Assembly (NCBI GenBank): GCA_910579735.1
Contig: CAJTUZ010000002.1
Coordinates: forward strand, 184,908-248,907
Direction of reading: 5' to 3'
Length of the DNA stretch: 64,000 nt
Source of the DNA: an uncultured Lachnospiraceae bacterium
GTDB lineage: Bacteria; Bacillota; Clostridia; Lachnospirales; Lachnospiraceae
Shown: one piece after another, positions 16,792-25,193 of the stretch
Layout of the letters: each line of letters begins with the position of its first letter
Numbering within the stretch: the first letter of the stretch is position 1
Position numbers and translations under genes: made by a program
Notes under the pieces: model-generated
Databases searched by the model: none
What the model was told of the DNA's origin: nothing
Seen by the model: the letters and a program-made list of their open reading frames with translations, nothing else

Positions 16792-17811
16792 ATGGTAAAA
16801 GAAAATATACGGATCAGGAAAGCGATCGTACATATCATGGATTCTACGATCGGAATGCCGGTATTGTCCGATGCAGAGCTGGAGTACGGTTCGGAATTTG
16901 CGGATTTTCTAAGGGAACATATTGCAAAGATCAGTTCGGGAGACGATGCGAAGGAATGCCGTTTCTATCAGGAAGAGTCTGAGGTCTATCATATTCTGGA
17001 GCAATACAGCGACGAGTCCTTTGTCGATATCAGCAAAGATATTGCCTCGCTTTTATATGATATTATGAACAGCAATATCGATATTCCGGCAGCGGATCTT
17101 ATTATCGTGCGTTTCCAGTATGATACGCAGGAGTATCTGGCGCTTTTGAAAATGAATTATAAGTCACTTTATACGCACCGGACGATGACACTTGAAGAAG
17201 GGAACAGCAATGAGATCATCCGCCATAAGTCTATCCTGCCGTCGGAAGGGCAGAGACTGACCGAAGCTGCCATCATCAGGCTTGACGATCTCGCAGTCTA
17301 TGTTATCGAGAAAAAGTATGAGGTGAACGGAGAAAAGACCAACTATTTCTCTTTTCTGTTTCTCAAATGCAGCGCGCATCTGTCGCACAAATCCAAACTG
17401 TCCATTGTTGCGAAGGCGGTAGAGAGCGTACAGAAAGAAGGATATGACGAGACGGAGCGGTTTGCGAAACAAATGGAAGCCAAAAGCATCATTCAGGAGG
17501 AAATCGAAGAAAACGGCGGCTTCACGGTAGAAGGGATCGCAGATAAGATTTTCGAAGAAAAACCGGAATTAAAAATCGCTTTTCAGGATAAGATGGAAAA
17601 GTATGATATGGTAAAAGAAGAAATACAGCCGCAGAGCGAGAATACGTTCAGAAAATACCAAAGCCAGCATTTGTATACGGATACGGGAATCGAAATCAAG
17701 ATTCCGATGGACCAGTACAAAAATCCGAAAAGCGTCGAGTTTATCACCAATCCTGACGGAACGGTTTCGGTACTGATCAAAAATATCGAACATTTGGAAG
17801 CAAAGTTGTAA
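16792..17811 (+). CDS. YejK/NdpA-like nucleoid-associated protein
   Basis: The 339-residue soluble protein fits the 37-kDa nucleoid-associated family: IRIRKAIVHIMDSTIGMPVL at the N-terminus, LIIVRFQYDTQEYLALLKMN in the core and a C-terminal half rich in charged helices, ending VLIKNIEHLEAKL. Family members bind the bacterial chromosome but their exact role is unclear. It follows trkH by 18 bases, preceded by GAAGAGGAG, and is followed 25 bases later by the DUF2974 gene, suggesting a run of cotranscribed genes. Confidence 0.8.
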   Translation: MVKENIRIRKAIVHIMDSTIGMPVLSDAELEYGSEFADFLREHIAKISSGDDAKECRFYQEESEVYHILEQYSDESFVDISKDIASLLYDIMNSNIDIPAADLIIVRFQYDTQEYLALLKMNYKSLYTHRTMTLEEGNSNEIIRHKSILPSEGQRLTEAAIIRLDDLAVYVIEKKYEVNGEKTNYFSFLFLKCSAHLSHKSKLSIVAKAVESVQKEGYDETERFAKQMEAKSIIQEEIEENGGFTVEGIADKIFEEKPELKIAFQDKMEKYDMVKEEIQPQSENTFRKYQSQHLYTDTGIEIKIPMDQYKNPKSVEFITNPDGTVSVLIKNIEHLEAKL

Positions 17812-17836
17812 CAGCAGCAGATAAGAGGTGGCGCTT

Positions 17837-18934
17837 ATGGGAACGATCCTTGATTATATCAGAATGTACGGAGACTATACTTTTTCGGAGAAACCGATCA
17901 GTGAAGTGGACAGTCTGGTCTTCGGACAGTTTGCTTATTTGAAATTTGATGGTCTTGTACCCGATATAGAGGAAAATGCAGCGGCAGTGGATATGCAGCA
18001 TATTCTTTTACATGAGAACTATGATGATCTTTATGCGGATGAACGTTATCGGGAGAAAAATACAGAACTTTTTCTGCTTATGGCAGGCAGTAAGCGTTTT
18101 GGGGACTTGAAATTGAGGAATTATGTAAATCGAATAGAGCCGGAGAAGGAAACACAGTTTTCCGCTGTTACAATACAGCTTGGCGATGGAACTTTCTATA
18201 TTGCCTACCGGGGAACGGATGAAACCATCGTCGGTTGGAAGGAAGATTTAAACCTTGCATTTTCCGAACCCGTTCCGGGACAGCTTATGAGTGTCGACTA
18301 TCTGAATCGTACGGCCGGAAATATCACACAGCCGTTTTATATCGGCGGGCATTCCAAAGGCGGGAATCTGGCCGTATATGCAGCCATGAACTGCGAGAAG
18401 GCGATACAGGATCGAATCTGTGTGATCTTTAACCACGACGGGCCGGGTTTCCGGCCGGAAGTAAAACAAAGATGCGGTTATGATCAAATTGAAGCAAGGA
18501 TACGTAAGACGATCCCGCATTCGTCACTGGTAGGGATGATCTTATATTCCGAAGAGAATTATCGTGTTGTGGAAAGCAAATATATCGGTCTTGCACAGCA
18601 TGACCCATATTCCTGGCTGATTGAAAAAGATGATTTCCGTACCGTAAAGAGAGTTTATTCAGGCAGACTGTTCGTGGACTCCACGCTCAATGACTGGATC
18701 CTGTCGCTGAATCAGGAGCAGATCCATATTTTTGTCGATACGCTTTATGACGTTGTCAAAGCGTCTGAGGCGGATAATCTGATCGATTTTACCGCCAACT
18801 GGAAAAAGAGTATTCAGGGCATTATGGCGGCAGTCAAAAACGTCGATCCCGAAACCATGAAGATTATCAATAAGATTATGAAAGCGTTGTTTGATGAGGG
18901 GATCAGTCATTTGGAACAGGTCTTTAAGAAATAG
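17837..18934 (+). CDS. DUF2974 (Mbeg1-like) alpha/beta-hydrolase-fold protein
   Basis: The 365-residue product has a nucleophile elbow, GGHSKGGNLAVYAA, in the GHSxG form typical of DUF2974/Mbeg1-like proteins, and the flanking FYIAYRGTDETIVGWKED segment of lipase-like folds. NHDGPGFRPE follows the elbow. The likely activity is esterase or lipase-like, but no substrate is known. Start at ATG 17837 is set by AAGAGGTGG five bases before it, in preference to a GTG at 17828. The last 28 bases overlap the convergent amidotransferase gene. Confidence 0.8.
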   Translation: MGTILDYIRMYGDYTFSEKPISEVDSLVFGQFAYLKFDGLVPDIEENAAAVDMQHILLHENYDDLYADERYREKNTELFLLMAGSKRFGDLKLRNYVNRIEPEKETQFSAVTIQLGDGTFYIAYRGTDETIVGWKEDLNLAFSEPVPGQLMSVDYLNRTAGNITQPFYIGGHSKGGNLAVYAAMNCEKAIQDRICVIFNHDGPGFRPEVKQRCGYDQIEARIRKTIPHSSLVGMILYSEENYRVVESKYIGLAQHDPYSWLIEKDDFRTVKRVYSGRLFVDSTLNDWILSLNQEQIHIFVDTLYDVVKASEADNLIDFTANWKKSIQGIMAAVKNVDPETMKIINKIMKALFDEGISHLEQVFKK

Positions 18935-19551
18935 GTCAGAAGCTCTCCGCCGCCCCGTTCCATGATACGCTCCGGATGCCACTGGACGCCGCAGACCGGA
19001 AGAGATGCATGGGAGAGCGCTTCTATTGTACCATCATGTGCCTGACAGACCGGCAGCAGATCTCTGCCAAGCTTATCTACAGCCTGGTGGTGCGCGGAAT
19101 TAACAAATGCGCTGCTTCCGTACAATTGGTGAAAGAAATCCGTGCGGCTGCATCCAATATGATATACATAATGATACATGTCTTTGCCGTTCCATTGATG
19201 TGCGGCTGCATTTTTGATATGCTGGCAGATTGTGCCGCCGAAATGAACATTGATGATCTGAAGACCCTTGCAGATACCCAGAACGGGTTTACCCCATTTG
19301 ACAAAAAGATCCAATATCTGAAGCTGGATAATATCGAGTTGTGTATCGATTGTTCGGGAACCGTGGTCGTGCTGCCCAAAGAATGCGGGCGTAATATCGC
19401 CGCCGCCCGGCAGCAGCAGGCCGTCACAGTTTATACATTGTTCAGGATCAAGCGTCGTAAAGGCGTCTGCTCCCAATGACCGAAGCGCGTTCTCATAATT
19501 AACAGTATCCGGATTACGGCCTGCAATGGCAATAGAAATGGATGTGTCCAT
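18907..19551 (-). CDS. Class I glutamine amidotransferase (C26, PuuD-like)
   Basis: The 214-residue product is a gamma-glutamyl-gamma-aminobutyrate hydrolase-type peptidase. DGLLLPGGGDITP is the oxyanion-side motif, the nucleophile is the Cys of LGICKGLQIIN, and the catalytic His-x-Glu is in GVQWHPERI. Such enzymes hydrolyse gamma-glutamyl amides, and many have uncharacterised substrates. At 214 residues it is slightly short for PuuD. It is convergent with the DUF2974 gene and overlaps its end by 28 bases. Confidence 0.88.
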   Translation of the reverse strand: MDTSISIAIAGRNPDTVNYENALRSLGADAFTTLDPEQCINCDGLLLPGGGDITPAFFGQHDHGSRTIDTQLDIIQLQILDLFVKWGKPVLGICKGLQIINVHFGGTICQHIKNAAAHQWNGKDMYHYVYHIGCSRTDFFHQLYGSSAFVNSAHHQAVDKLGRDLLPVCQAHDGTIEALSHASLPVCGVQWHPERIMERGGGELLTYFLKTCSK

Positions 19552-19626
19552 GGAAAACCTCGAATGGATGTTATATGCCTATTTTATGAGATAGGACCAA
19601 AAGTGTGCCATTTGGACAGAGTTTCA

Positions 19627-21353
19627 TCAATGAACACTGATCAATTCCTGGCTTTTTGCTTCTTTCATTTGTTTTTTCTTCTCATACATGCGGTTATCAG
19701 CAAGCTGGTATACCTTTTCGATCGTCGATTCTTTGGCGTGGCAGGAAGCCAGACCATAGGCTATGGACATATGCAGGTCCCTGATTTCGTTGTTTTTGTT
19801 TTCAATATTCGTATGAAACTGCGCGATTAACTGTTCAACTTTCTCCGGAGAGGCAGTCTCAATAATAGCGATAAACTCATCGCCTCCCATTCTTGCAACA
19901 ATCCCATGTGTTTTAAAGGTATCTGCAATCACGCTTGCAGCGCTTTTTATCAAAATATCGCCCCTGGTATGCCCATAGGTGTCATTGGTTATTTTCAGAT
20001 CATTCAGGTCGAAGCATATCACCGTATAATCACCGGCTTCATTTTCTTTGATCTTATTCATATATTCTATACAGTAGCGGCGGTTGTGAATCTGTGTCAA
20101 TTCATCGGTATAGGCGCTTTTTATCAGGAAATTGCGTTCTGTTTCCTGCATCAGCTTCTGCGTCAGGCTGATATAAAAGGAAGCGATCAATATGAAAATG
20201 AAAAAGATGACCCCGATGGAAGTGACGCCCCGGAGGGAATCCTCTGTCTTTCCATAGAAACGGCTGCCCCAGTAAACGATCAGATCATGGAAAATGCAGC
20301 CTCCGATGACAAGCATACCGATTAGGAAGAGTCTGCCGACCGTTTTACTGGTTTTTAAGTTCATGATCTCTACTAGGATAAAATATAACAGGCTGCAGAC
20401 CATGAGCATCTGCATATATTTTAACGTTGCCGCAAAATGAACGATATCCATCGCATGAAGCGCTATCGTGCATATTGTAGCCGTGATATGCACTGCAAAG
20501 ATGATCCAATATAATATATGAAAAATTCTCTGCTTCAGATTCCGGACATCCGGCCACATATAAATGATCAGGGGGATCGGCGCGATATAAAGAGTCAGGT
20601 ATTCAAGCAGAGACAGAGAATATAACGGGATCGAGAAGATCAGGATCACATTGTAATAGCATAGTGTCCATAATCCCATAAACATCGAAAAAAGAGAGAT
20701 GCAGAATACTCTGATATATTTGATGGAGAATGCCAGAGCAAAGATGGTGATGATATTGACGACAAGTCCGAAAATGGTCAGAAAACATCCTGAAAACAGA
20801 GGAATTCTGTTTTCTGTCAAAAGAGCGCGGTAGGCGTTTTCCCATTCATAGATATGGATAGGGTCCAATCTGGAAAAAACGGCGTCTTCTGACAGATACA
20901 GGTGGATCGTCAATGTTTTGCCCGGATATTGATCGGGAAAATTTATAAATTGAAAACCGCTTCCGACTGTTTTATTCTGAGATATTCTTTCATAGCCGTA
21001 TTCATAAAACTGCTCGTCATCAAGATACATTTTGACAGCCGCCTGTCTGATATGAAAGCGCAGTACGCCTTTCACGATATCCAGATTTTCCGGCAGTACT
21101 CTCTGCATGGTGATCTCATCACCTTATTTACGACAGCAAATGAAAAGTCATCTAACGAAACATTATGGTAAGTTTCACCATGTACCGTGATGCTCCAGGA
21201 ATCAATCAATGAAACATATTGGGATATCAGGGAGACGTCCTGTACGAACAGCTTATCAATCTGCGGAAGCCAGATTGCAGTACTGATCAATGCATATAGG
21301 ATCCAGATCATTTTCAGGATCGTTTTTCCGGAGATTTTTGATGGCATTTTCAT
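19627..21353 (-). pseudogene. 7TM sensor diguanylate cyclase split by a frameshift
   Basis: Two overlapping minus-strand frames form one protein. The upstream part (21353 to about 21125) has a signal-anchor and ends HGETYHNVSLDDFSFAVVNK; the downstream part (21108-19627, 493 residues) begins MQRVLPENLDIVKGVLRFHI. Adding one G after the AATAAG codons near 21121-21125 joins them as NKGDEITMQRVLPENL, the usual continuation. The full protein would have an extracellular sensor domain, seven helices (about residues 105-320 of the second part) and a GGDEF domain with intact RMGGDEF and no obvious RxxD inhibitory site. It would make c-di-GMP. It may be a true lesion, a sequencing error, or be rescued by reinitiation at 21108 (AAGGTG nearby). 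A TPR protein gene lies 14 bases upstream. Confidence 0.75.
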
Positions 21354-21367
21354 GGAAATCTTCTTTC

Positions 21368-21853
21368 TCAGAATTCGTTTGTAAGTGACTGTATCATCCG
21401 CAGAGCCGACCTGGCCATTTCGCTGCCGGGGAACTGTGAAAGGGTTTTTTCGTAATATTCTCTGGCAAGTGCGCCTTCTCCTATCTGCGTATAGCAGAAA
21501 GCGATATTTAACAGCGCCATTTCCGTATAGGAGATTCTGCTTGAGGAAAGCAGGAGAAGATACCGGTATTTATCTAACCACTGGCGCTCCATGAAAAAAT
21601 CATAACTGTTTTGAAATTCCGTAATTGCCTGCGCATATTGTTCCGCTTTGAATAATTTTATGGCGCGCCTGTGTGCCCGTGGGATGTTCCGCAGTAAAAT
21701 GACGATGAGAAAATAGCAGAGCGGAACCGAATAAACGGTAGTTTCCGGCGGCGTTATGCAGCAGAACAGGCAATATAAAAGGGCGATCAAAATGAAATTC
21801 GGAATAAAGGATATCCATGCAATCTGACGTATGATGGGTTTCCCGGAGGACAT
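21368..21853 (-). CDS. TPR-containing membrane protein, partner of the 7TM-GGDEF gene
   Basis: The 161-residue product has two adjacent hydrophobic helices (about residues 10-33 and 38-56) and then a cytoplasmic helical part with a tetratricopeptide-like unit: ALLNIAFCYTQIGEGALARE, then YYEKTLSQFPGSEMARSALR. TPR units mediate protein contacts. It ends 14 bases before the frameshifted GGDEF gene on the same strand, so it is probably a dedicated partner. Specific function unknown. Confidence 0.75.
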   Translation of the reverse strand: MSSGKPIIRQIAWISFIPNFILIALLYCLFCCITPPETTVYSVPLCYFLIVILLRNIPRAHRRAIKLFKAEQYAQAITEFQNSYDFFMERQWLDKYRYLLLLSSSRISYTEMALLNIAFCYTQIGEGALAREYYEKTLSQFPGSEMARSALRMIQSLTNEF

Positions 21854-21993
21854 AGGCAGACTCCTTTCATCAAAAACTTTCTCAATTTATCATAAATGAT
21901 TATACCATATTTTAGGAGGGATTCCCAGAAAAAAGTACGGAAGTGAAGAGTTTACGTTCAGTGAAAAAAGTAGTAGAAATTTGAAAAAAAGTA

Positions 21994-22022
21994 TTGACTT
22001 TTATCATTTAGGATAGTATGAT
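21994..22022 (+). promoter_or_regulatory. Promoter of tRNA-Leu(AAG)
   Basis: TTGACT (21994-21999), 17-base spacer, TATGAT (22017-22022), 22 bases before the tRNA. Confidence 0.75.
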
Positions 22023-22044
22023 ATTATTTGCGCCACGAACATAA

Positions 22045-22128
22045 GCGGAAGTGTCGGAACTGGCAGACGAGCAAGACTAAGGATCTTGTGATGGTTACAT
22101 CGTGTGGGTTCAAGTCCCATCTTCCGCA
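22045..22128 (+). tRNA. tRNA-Leu(AAG)
   Basis: The 84-base RNA has acceptor GCGGAAG/CTTCCGC plus A73, a long class II variable arm (TGATGGTTACATCG region), anticodon stem CAAGA/TCTTG with loop CTAAGGA (anticodon AAG), and T arm TGGG/CCCA with TTCAAGT. CCA is not encoded. A strong promoter precedes it and a terminator follows at 22141. Integrase remnants lie just downstream, pointing to past use as an integration site. Confidence 0.93.
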
Positions 22129-22140
22129 GTCTTTTAAGAG

Positions 22141-22179
22141 TGAGGAAACCTTGAGAATATCGGGGTTTCTTCATTTTTT
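22141..22179 (+). terminator. Terminator after tRNA-Leu(AAG)
   Basis: TGAGGAAACC (22141-22150) pairs with GGTTTCTTCA (22164-22173), then TTTTTT (22174-22179). Confidence 0.85.
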
Positions 22180-22328
22180 GTGTGAGGAGATATTCTATAA
22201 TTATTTCTTCTAAAAGTATTGCTTTCATCAACATAATAGACCTTTACTTCTTGTCTGTCTATTTTTACAGAGGAATCAGAAAAATCTTTTGTCTTTAAAG
22301 CAACAAGTTCTCCTGCTCTTAAAGCTAA
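22180..22328 (-). pseudogene. Tyrosine recombinase (integrase) fragment
   Basis: Reading leftwards from 22328 gives LALRAGELVALKTKDFSD then VKIDRQEVKVYYVDES, the start of the catalytic domain of a phage or transposon integrase, including the first catalytic Arg of the LRxGEL box. No start codon, N-terminus, HxxR box or active-site Tyr is present, so only a fragment of about 50 codons survives. It points toward tRNA-Leu(AAG), the typical target of such enzymes. Confidence 0.75.
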
Positions 22329-22544
22329 AAAACACTTGTTCTTCTTCGCTGATTATTGTATGCGCAACGATATCTTCAATACGAAAAATATGCCAGATAG
22401 AATAGGCGATCGTTTTGCAATGATAACCGTCTGCATTAGCTGATTTCGTAAATCAAATAAAGTATGAATGCCCGTTTCATAGGTATCTTTTTCCTGATCT
22501 GTGAAGGTAAAACGGAAAGCAGCGTAACAGAATTTTTGAATTGC
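22329..22544 (-). pseudogene. DinB-like protein fragment
   Basis: Leftwards from about 22544 the translation reads AIQKFCYAAFRFTFTDQEKD and then DTYETGIHTLFDLRNQLM, followed in a different frame by YSIWHIFRIEDIVAHTII and SEEEQVFF. The WHIFRIED motif is that of DinB-superfamily proteins, four-helix metal-binding proteins often annotated as damage-inducible. The gene lacks a start, has a frameshift near 22435, and is joined directly to the integrase fragment at about 22329, as if a deletion fused the two. Confidence 0.6.
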
Positions 22545-22599
22545 TAATCCGCTTTTTTTATCATATGATAGTAACAGATATTAAGGAGAGTCTTGAACT

Positions 22600-23109
22600 A
22601 TGAAGAAAGTCATTTTTCTGGATATCGATGGAGTGCTTAATTCCGGTTTCCGGAATGAGAAACATCAAAAGGAGATCGGCGATGGCGCATTGATCGATCA
22701 GGAAAAAATTGAATTACTGGCCGGACTGGTGGAAAAAACAGATGCCGGGATCATTCTTCATTCAGGATGGCGTTTCTGGTTTGAAAGAAACGGCGCACCG
22801 CTTAGGCCGGAAGCCGGATATCTTGTGAAAGCGTTGGCTGACGCAGGACTTAAGATATCGGGAATGACACCGGACTTGACGACTGCAGAAATAAGAAAAA
22901 CGAAAAAATTCAGTCTTGTGAAAGCGGATGAAATTCTTATGTGGTTAAAGATGCATCATCATGTGAGCGGCTGGGTAGTCCTGGATGATCTGGCTTTATA
23001 TGATGAAACGGTTGCCGCACATCAGGTGAAAACCGATCCTGCAATAGGACTGACATCAGAAGATATTGCAGAAGCGGAAAGGATTTTGGAAGAGAAGAGT
23101 ATAATTTGA
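22600..23109 (+). CDS. HAD-like protein (Swiss Army Knife RNA-repair HAD type)
   Basis: The 169-residue product opens with the HAD motif I, KVIFLDIDGVLNSG, with both acidic residues (D8, D10). Motif II is in GIILHSGWRF, and GWVVLDDLALYDE supplies the late acidic residues. The compact size and motif spacing match the HAD domain of Swiss Army Knife RNA repair proteins and related stand-alone phosphatases. The substrate is unknown. AAGGAGAG lies before the ATG. It is 19 bases from the next gene, so possibly cotranscribed. Confidence 0.78.
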   Translation: MKKVIFLDIDGVLNSGFRNEKHQKEIGDGALIDQEKIELLAGLVEKTDAGIILHSGWRFWFERNGAPLRPEAGYLVKALADAGLKISGMTPDLTTAEIRKTKKFSLVKADEILMWLKMHHHVSGWVVLDDLALYDETVAAHQVKTDPAIGLTSEDIAEAERILEEKSII

Positions 23110-23128
23110 GAAAGAGAGAGTGCTTACC

Positions 23129-23704
23129 ATGAAGACATTGATTATAAACGGTTCACCGAGGGTGAATGGAGATACGGCGAGTCTGCTTGATATCATCAGA
23201 AAAAATATAGCAGGCGAATGCAGAGTCCTGAATGCGTACGGAAGCAATATCTCGCCGTGCGTGGACTGCAGATATTGCTGGGAAAAGGAAGGCTGTGCCA
23301 TCCAGGACGAGATGCAGGAAATATATGATTATATTCAGGAATGTGACAATATCCTGATCGCCTCTCCCATATATTTTTCAGAACTGACAGGCAGGGTGTT
23401 GGATGTAGGGAGCAGACTTCAGACGTATTTCTGCGCCGAATATTTCCGGGGCGAAAAGCCGATTTTAAAACCCAAAAAAGGAGCGGTATTGTTAGTCGGA
23501 GGCGGGGACGGCCATATGGAGAAGGCCTATGAAACGGCGTGTGTGCTTTTGCACCATATGAACTGCCATGATATTCATGAAATCGTATTTTCGCACAATA
23601 CCAATGTTACACCGGCTATCGAGGATGAGCAGGCGCTTGCCGGCGTACAGCGTATTATTGATTTTTTTACGATTGAAAGACAGCATGTGCATGAAAACCT
23701 ATAA
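23129..23704 (+). CDS. Iron-sulfur flavoprotein / NADPH-dependent FMN reductase
   Basis: The 191-residue flavodoxin-fold protein begins KTLIINGSPRVNGDTASLLD, the FMN phosphate loop. It has a compact cysteine motif, CVDCRYCWEKEGC (C-x2-C-x2-C-x5-C), as in archaeal and clostridial iron-sulfur flavoproteins that bind 4Fe-4S, and ILIASPIYFSELTG as the FMN-contact segment. These proteins move electrons to O2, peroxide or unknown acceptors. ATG 23129 is preferred over GTG 23120 since it starts the conserved KTLIINGSP strand directly. A paralogue follows 68 bases downstream. Confidence 0.85.
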   Translation: MKTLIINGSPRVNGDTASLLDIIRKNIAGECRVLNAYGSNISPCVDCRYCWEKEGCAIQDEMQEIYDYIQECDNILIASPIYFSELTGRVLDVGSRLQTYFCAEYFRGEKPILKPKKGAVLLVGGGDGHMEKAYETACVLLHHMNCHDIHEIVFSHNTNVTPAIEDEQALAGVQRIIDFFTIERQHVHENL

Positions 23705-23772
23705 AAAGACAGGATTTGTTCCGTCAAAGAGTGTATAATGAAACATATGATAATGACAGGAGGAAATTACGT

Positions 23773-24390
23773 ATGAAAGTGTTGATGATTAACGGAAGTC
23801 CGAGAGAAAAAGGAAATACATATACCGCGCTGCATGAGATGGAAAAAATTTTTGCAAAAGAGAATATAGAAACGGAAATTTTGCAGATCGGCAGCCGGGA
23901 TATCAGGGGGTGTATCGCCTGCGGCGGGTGCGCTCAGAAAGGAAAATGTGTATTTGATGATGCGGTAAATGAAGCAGCAGGGAAATTCGAAGCATGCGAT
24001 GGACTTGTGGTTGGAAGTCCCGTTTATTATGCTTCGGCGAATGCTACGCTGGTTGCTTTTCTGACGAGACTTTTTTACAGTACGCATTTTGATAAGACAA
24101 TGAAAGTCGGCGCGGCTGTCGCTGCAGCAAGAAGAGGCGGACTGACCGCGACGTATGATGAATTGAATAAGTTCTTCGGCATCGCGGGAATGCCCATTGC
24201 TTCCGGTCAGTACTGGAACGGTATTCACGGCGCACTGCCCGGTGAGGCGGAGCAGGATGCGGAAGGGCTGCAGATGATGCGCACGCTTGCAAGGAACATG
24301 TCTTTTCTGATGAAAAGCATTGCGCTTGGAGCGGAGAAATATGGTGTGCCGGATAAGGAGCCTTTTGCAAGGATGAACTTTATCCGGTAG
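23773..24390 (+). CDS. Iron-sulfur flavoprotein, second copy
   Basis: The 205-residue product again has the FMN loop (KVLMINGSPREKGNTYTALH) and a compact cysteine motif, CIACGGCAQKGKC (C-x2-C-x2-C-x5-C), plus VVGSPVYYASANATLVAFL. It is only distantly similar to the gene before it, so this is not a recent duplication. ATG 23773, 7 bases after AGGAGGA, gives the standard N-terminus; a longer start at 23716 would add unlike residues. A TATAAT box at 23734-23739 lies in the gap, so it may have its own promoter. Likely redox or detoxification role. Confidence 0.87.
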   Translation: MKVLMINGSPREKGNTYTALHEMEKIFAKENIETEILQIGSRDIRGCIACGGCAQKGKCVFDDAVNEAAGKFEACDGLVVGSPVYYASANATLVAFLTRLFYSTHFDKTMKVGAAVAAARRGGLTATYDELNKFFGIAGMPIASGQYWNGIHGALPGEAEQDAEGLQMMRTLARNMSFLMKSIALGAEKYGVPDKEPFARMNFIR

Positions 24391-24443
24391 AATAAAGGAA
24401 TCTTCAGCCGCAGAAAAAGGCTCCGGTTTCCTGGGGGGAGACA

Positions 24444-25193
24444 TCATGAGATATCTTCCCGCAGAAAACGTACTGTGCTTGCCGAAACTGAAATAACGCA
24501 AAGGCAGACAATGATCAGAAAACTGATATGAGGCGGACATCCGGCATGTCCGCTTCTGCCGTTTATCAGTAAATAGGATGCCGTCCATGGAAACCATCCG
24601 GCAATGCCGGAACCGGACAGCACGACATTGAAAAGGCAGACTGCGGCCGAAACAATGAAAGGCGCGGTAAAGCCTTTATTGCGTATGCTGAAATAGACGA
24701 TGGGCGTGAGCGTCATATAAAGGAGCAATGCACCGGACAGCATTTTCATCAGGAAAAAAACGGCCGATACGGGCGTAAGCTGTCCGACTTCTACAAAAAA
24801 GCTGCAAAGGACCGCAAGGATCAGTATGTGAAACCAGGATATCAGCATGAATAATATGGTAATCATAAACAGAATGCAGAACTTCCCTGCCAGAAACTGC
24901 ATGCGGGATACCGGTACCGTGAAAATGGTCTTCAGCGTCTTTTCCGAGTACTCTCTGCATATGGTATAGGCAGCGATGACGGATAAGGCAAGGGGCGCAA
25001 ACAGCAGCATCAAAAAAAGGAGCGCGCCATCATACAGGCCGAACAAGTCGATTGTTTCCGACGGATTTTTTAAATATCTTTGTATACTGTTAAAAAGAAC
25101 AAAGAGCGGGACGATGCAGGTCCCGAGGGAACAGGCTAAGAGCGCTTTGGAACGTTTCAGTTTCAGCCATTCACTGTAAAGAACAGATTTCAT
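24444..25193 (-). CDS. ABC-2 type transporter permease
   Basis: The 249-residue membrane protein has about six hydrophobic helices and the layout of bacitracin/lantibiotic-type ABC permeases (starts KSVLYSEWLKLKRSKALLAC, has AAYTICREYSEKTLKTIFTV). Its start overlaps the end of the ATPase gene by four bases, so the two form one transporter. With the two-component genes upstream it probably gives resistance to a peptide antibiotic or exports a small molecule; this is inferred from gene neighbourhood. Confidence 0.88.
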   Translation of the reverse strand: MKSVLYSEWLKLKRSKALLACSLGTCIVPLFVLFNSIQRYLKNPSETIDLFGLYDGALLFLMLLFAPLALSVIAAYTICREYSEKTLKTIFTVPVSRMQFLAGKFCILFMITILFMLISWFHILILAVLCSFFVEVGQLTPVSAVFFLMKMLSGALLLYMTLTPIVYFSIRNKGFTAPFIVSAAVCLFNVVLSGSGIAGWFPWTASYLLINGRSGHAGCPPHISFLIIVCLCVISVSASTVRFLREDIS

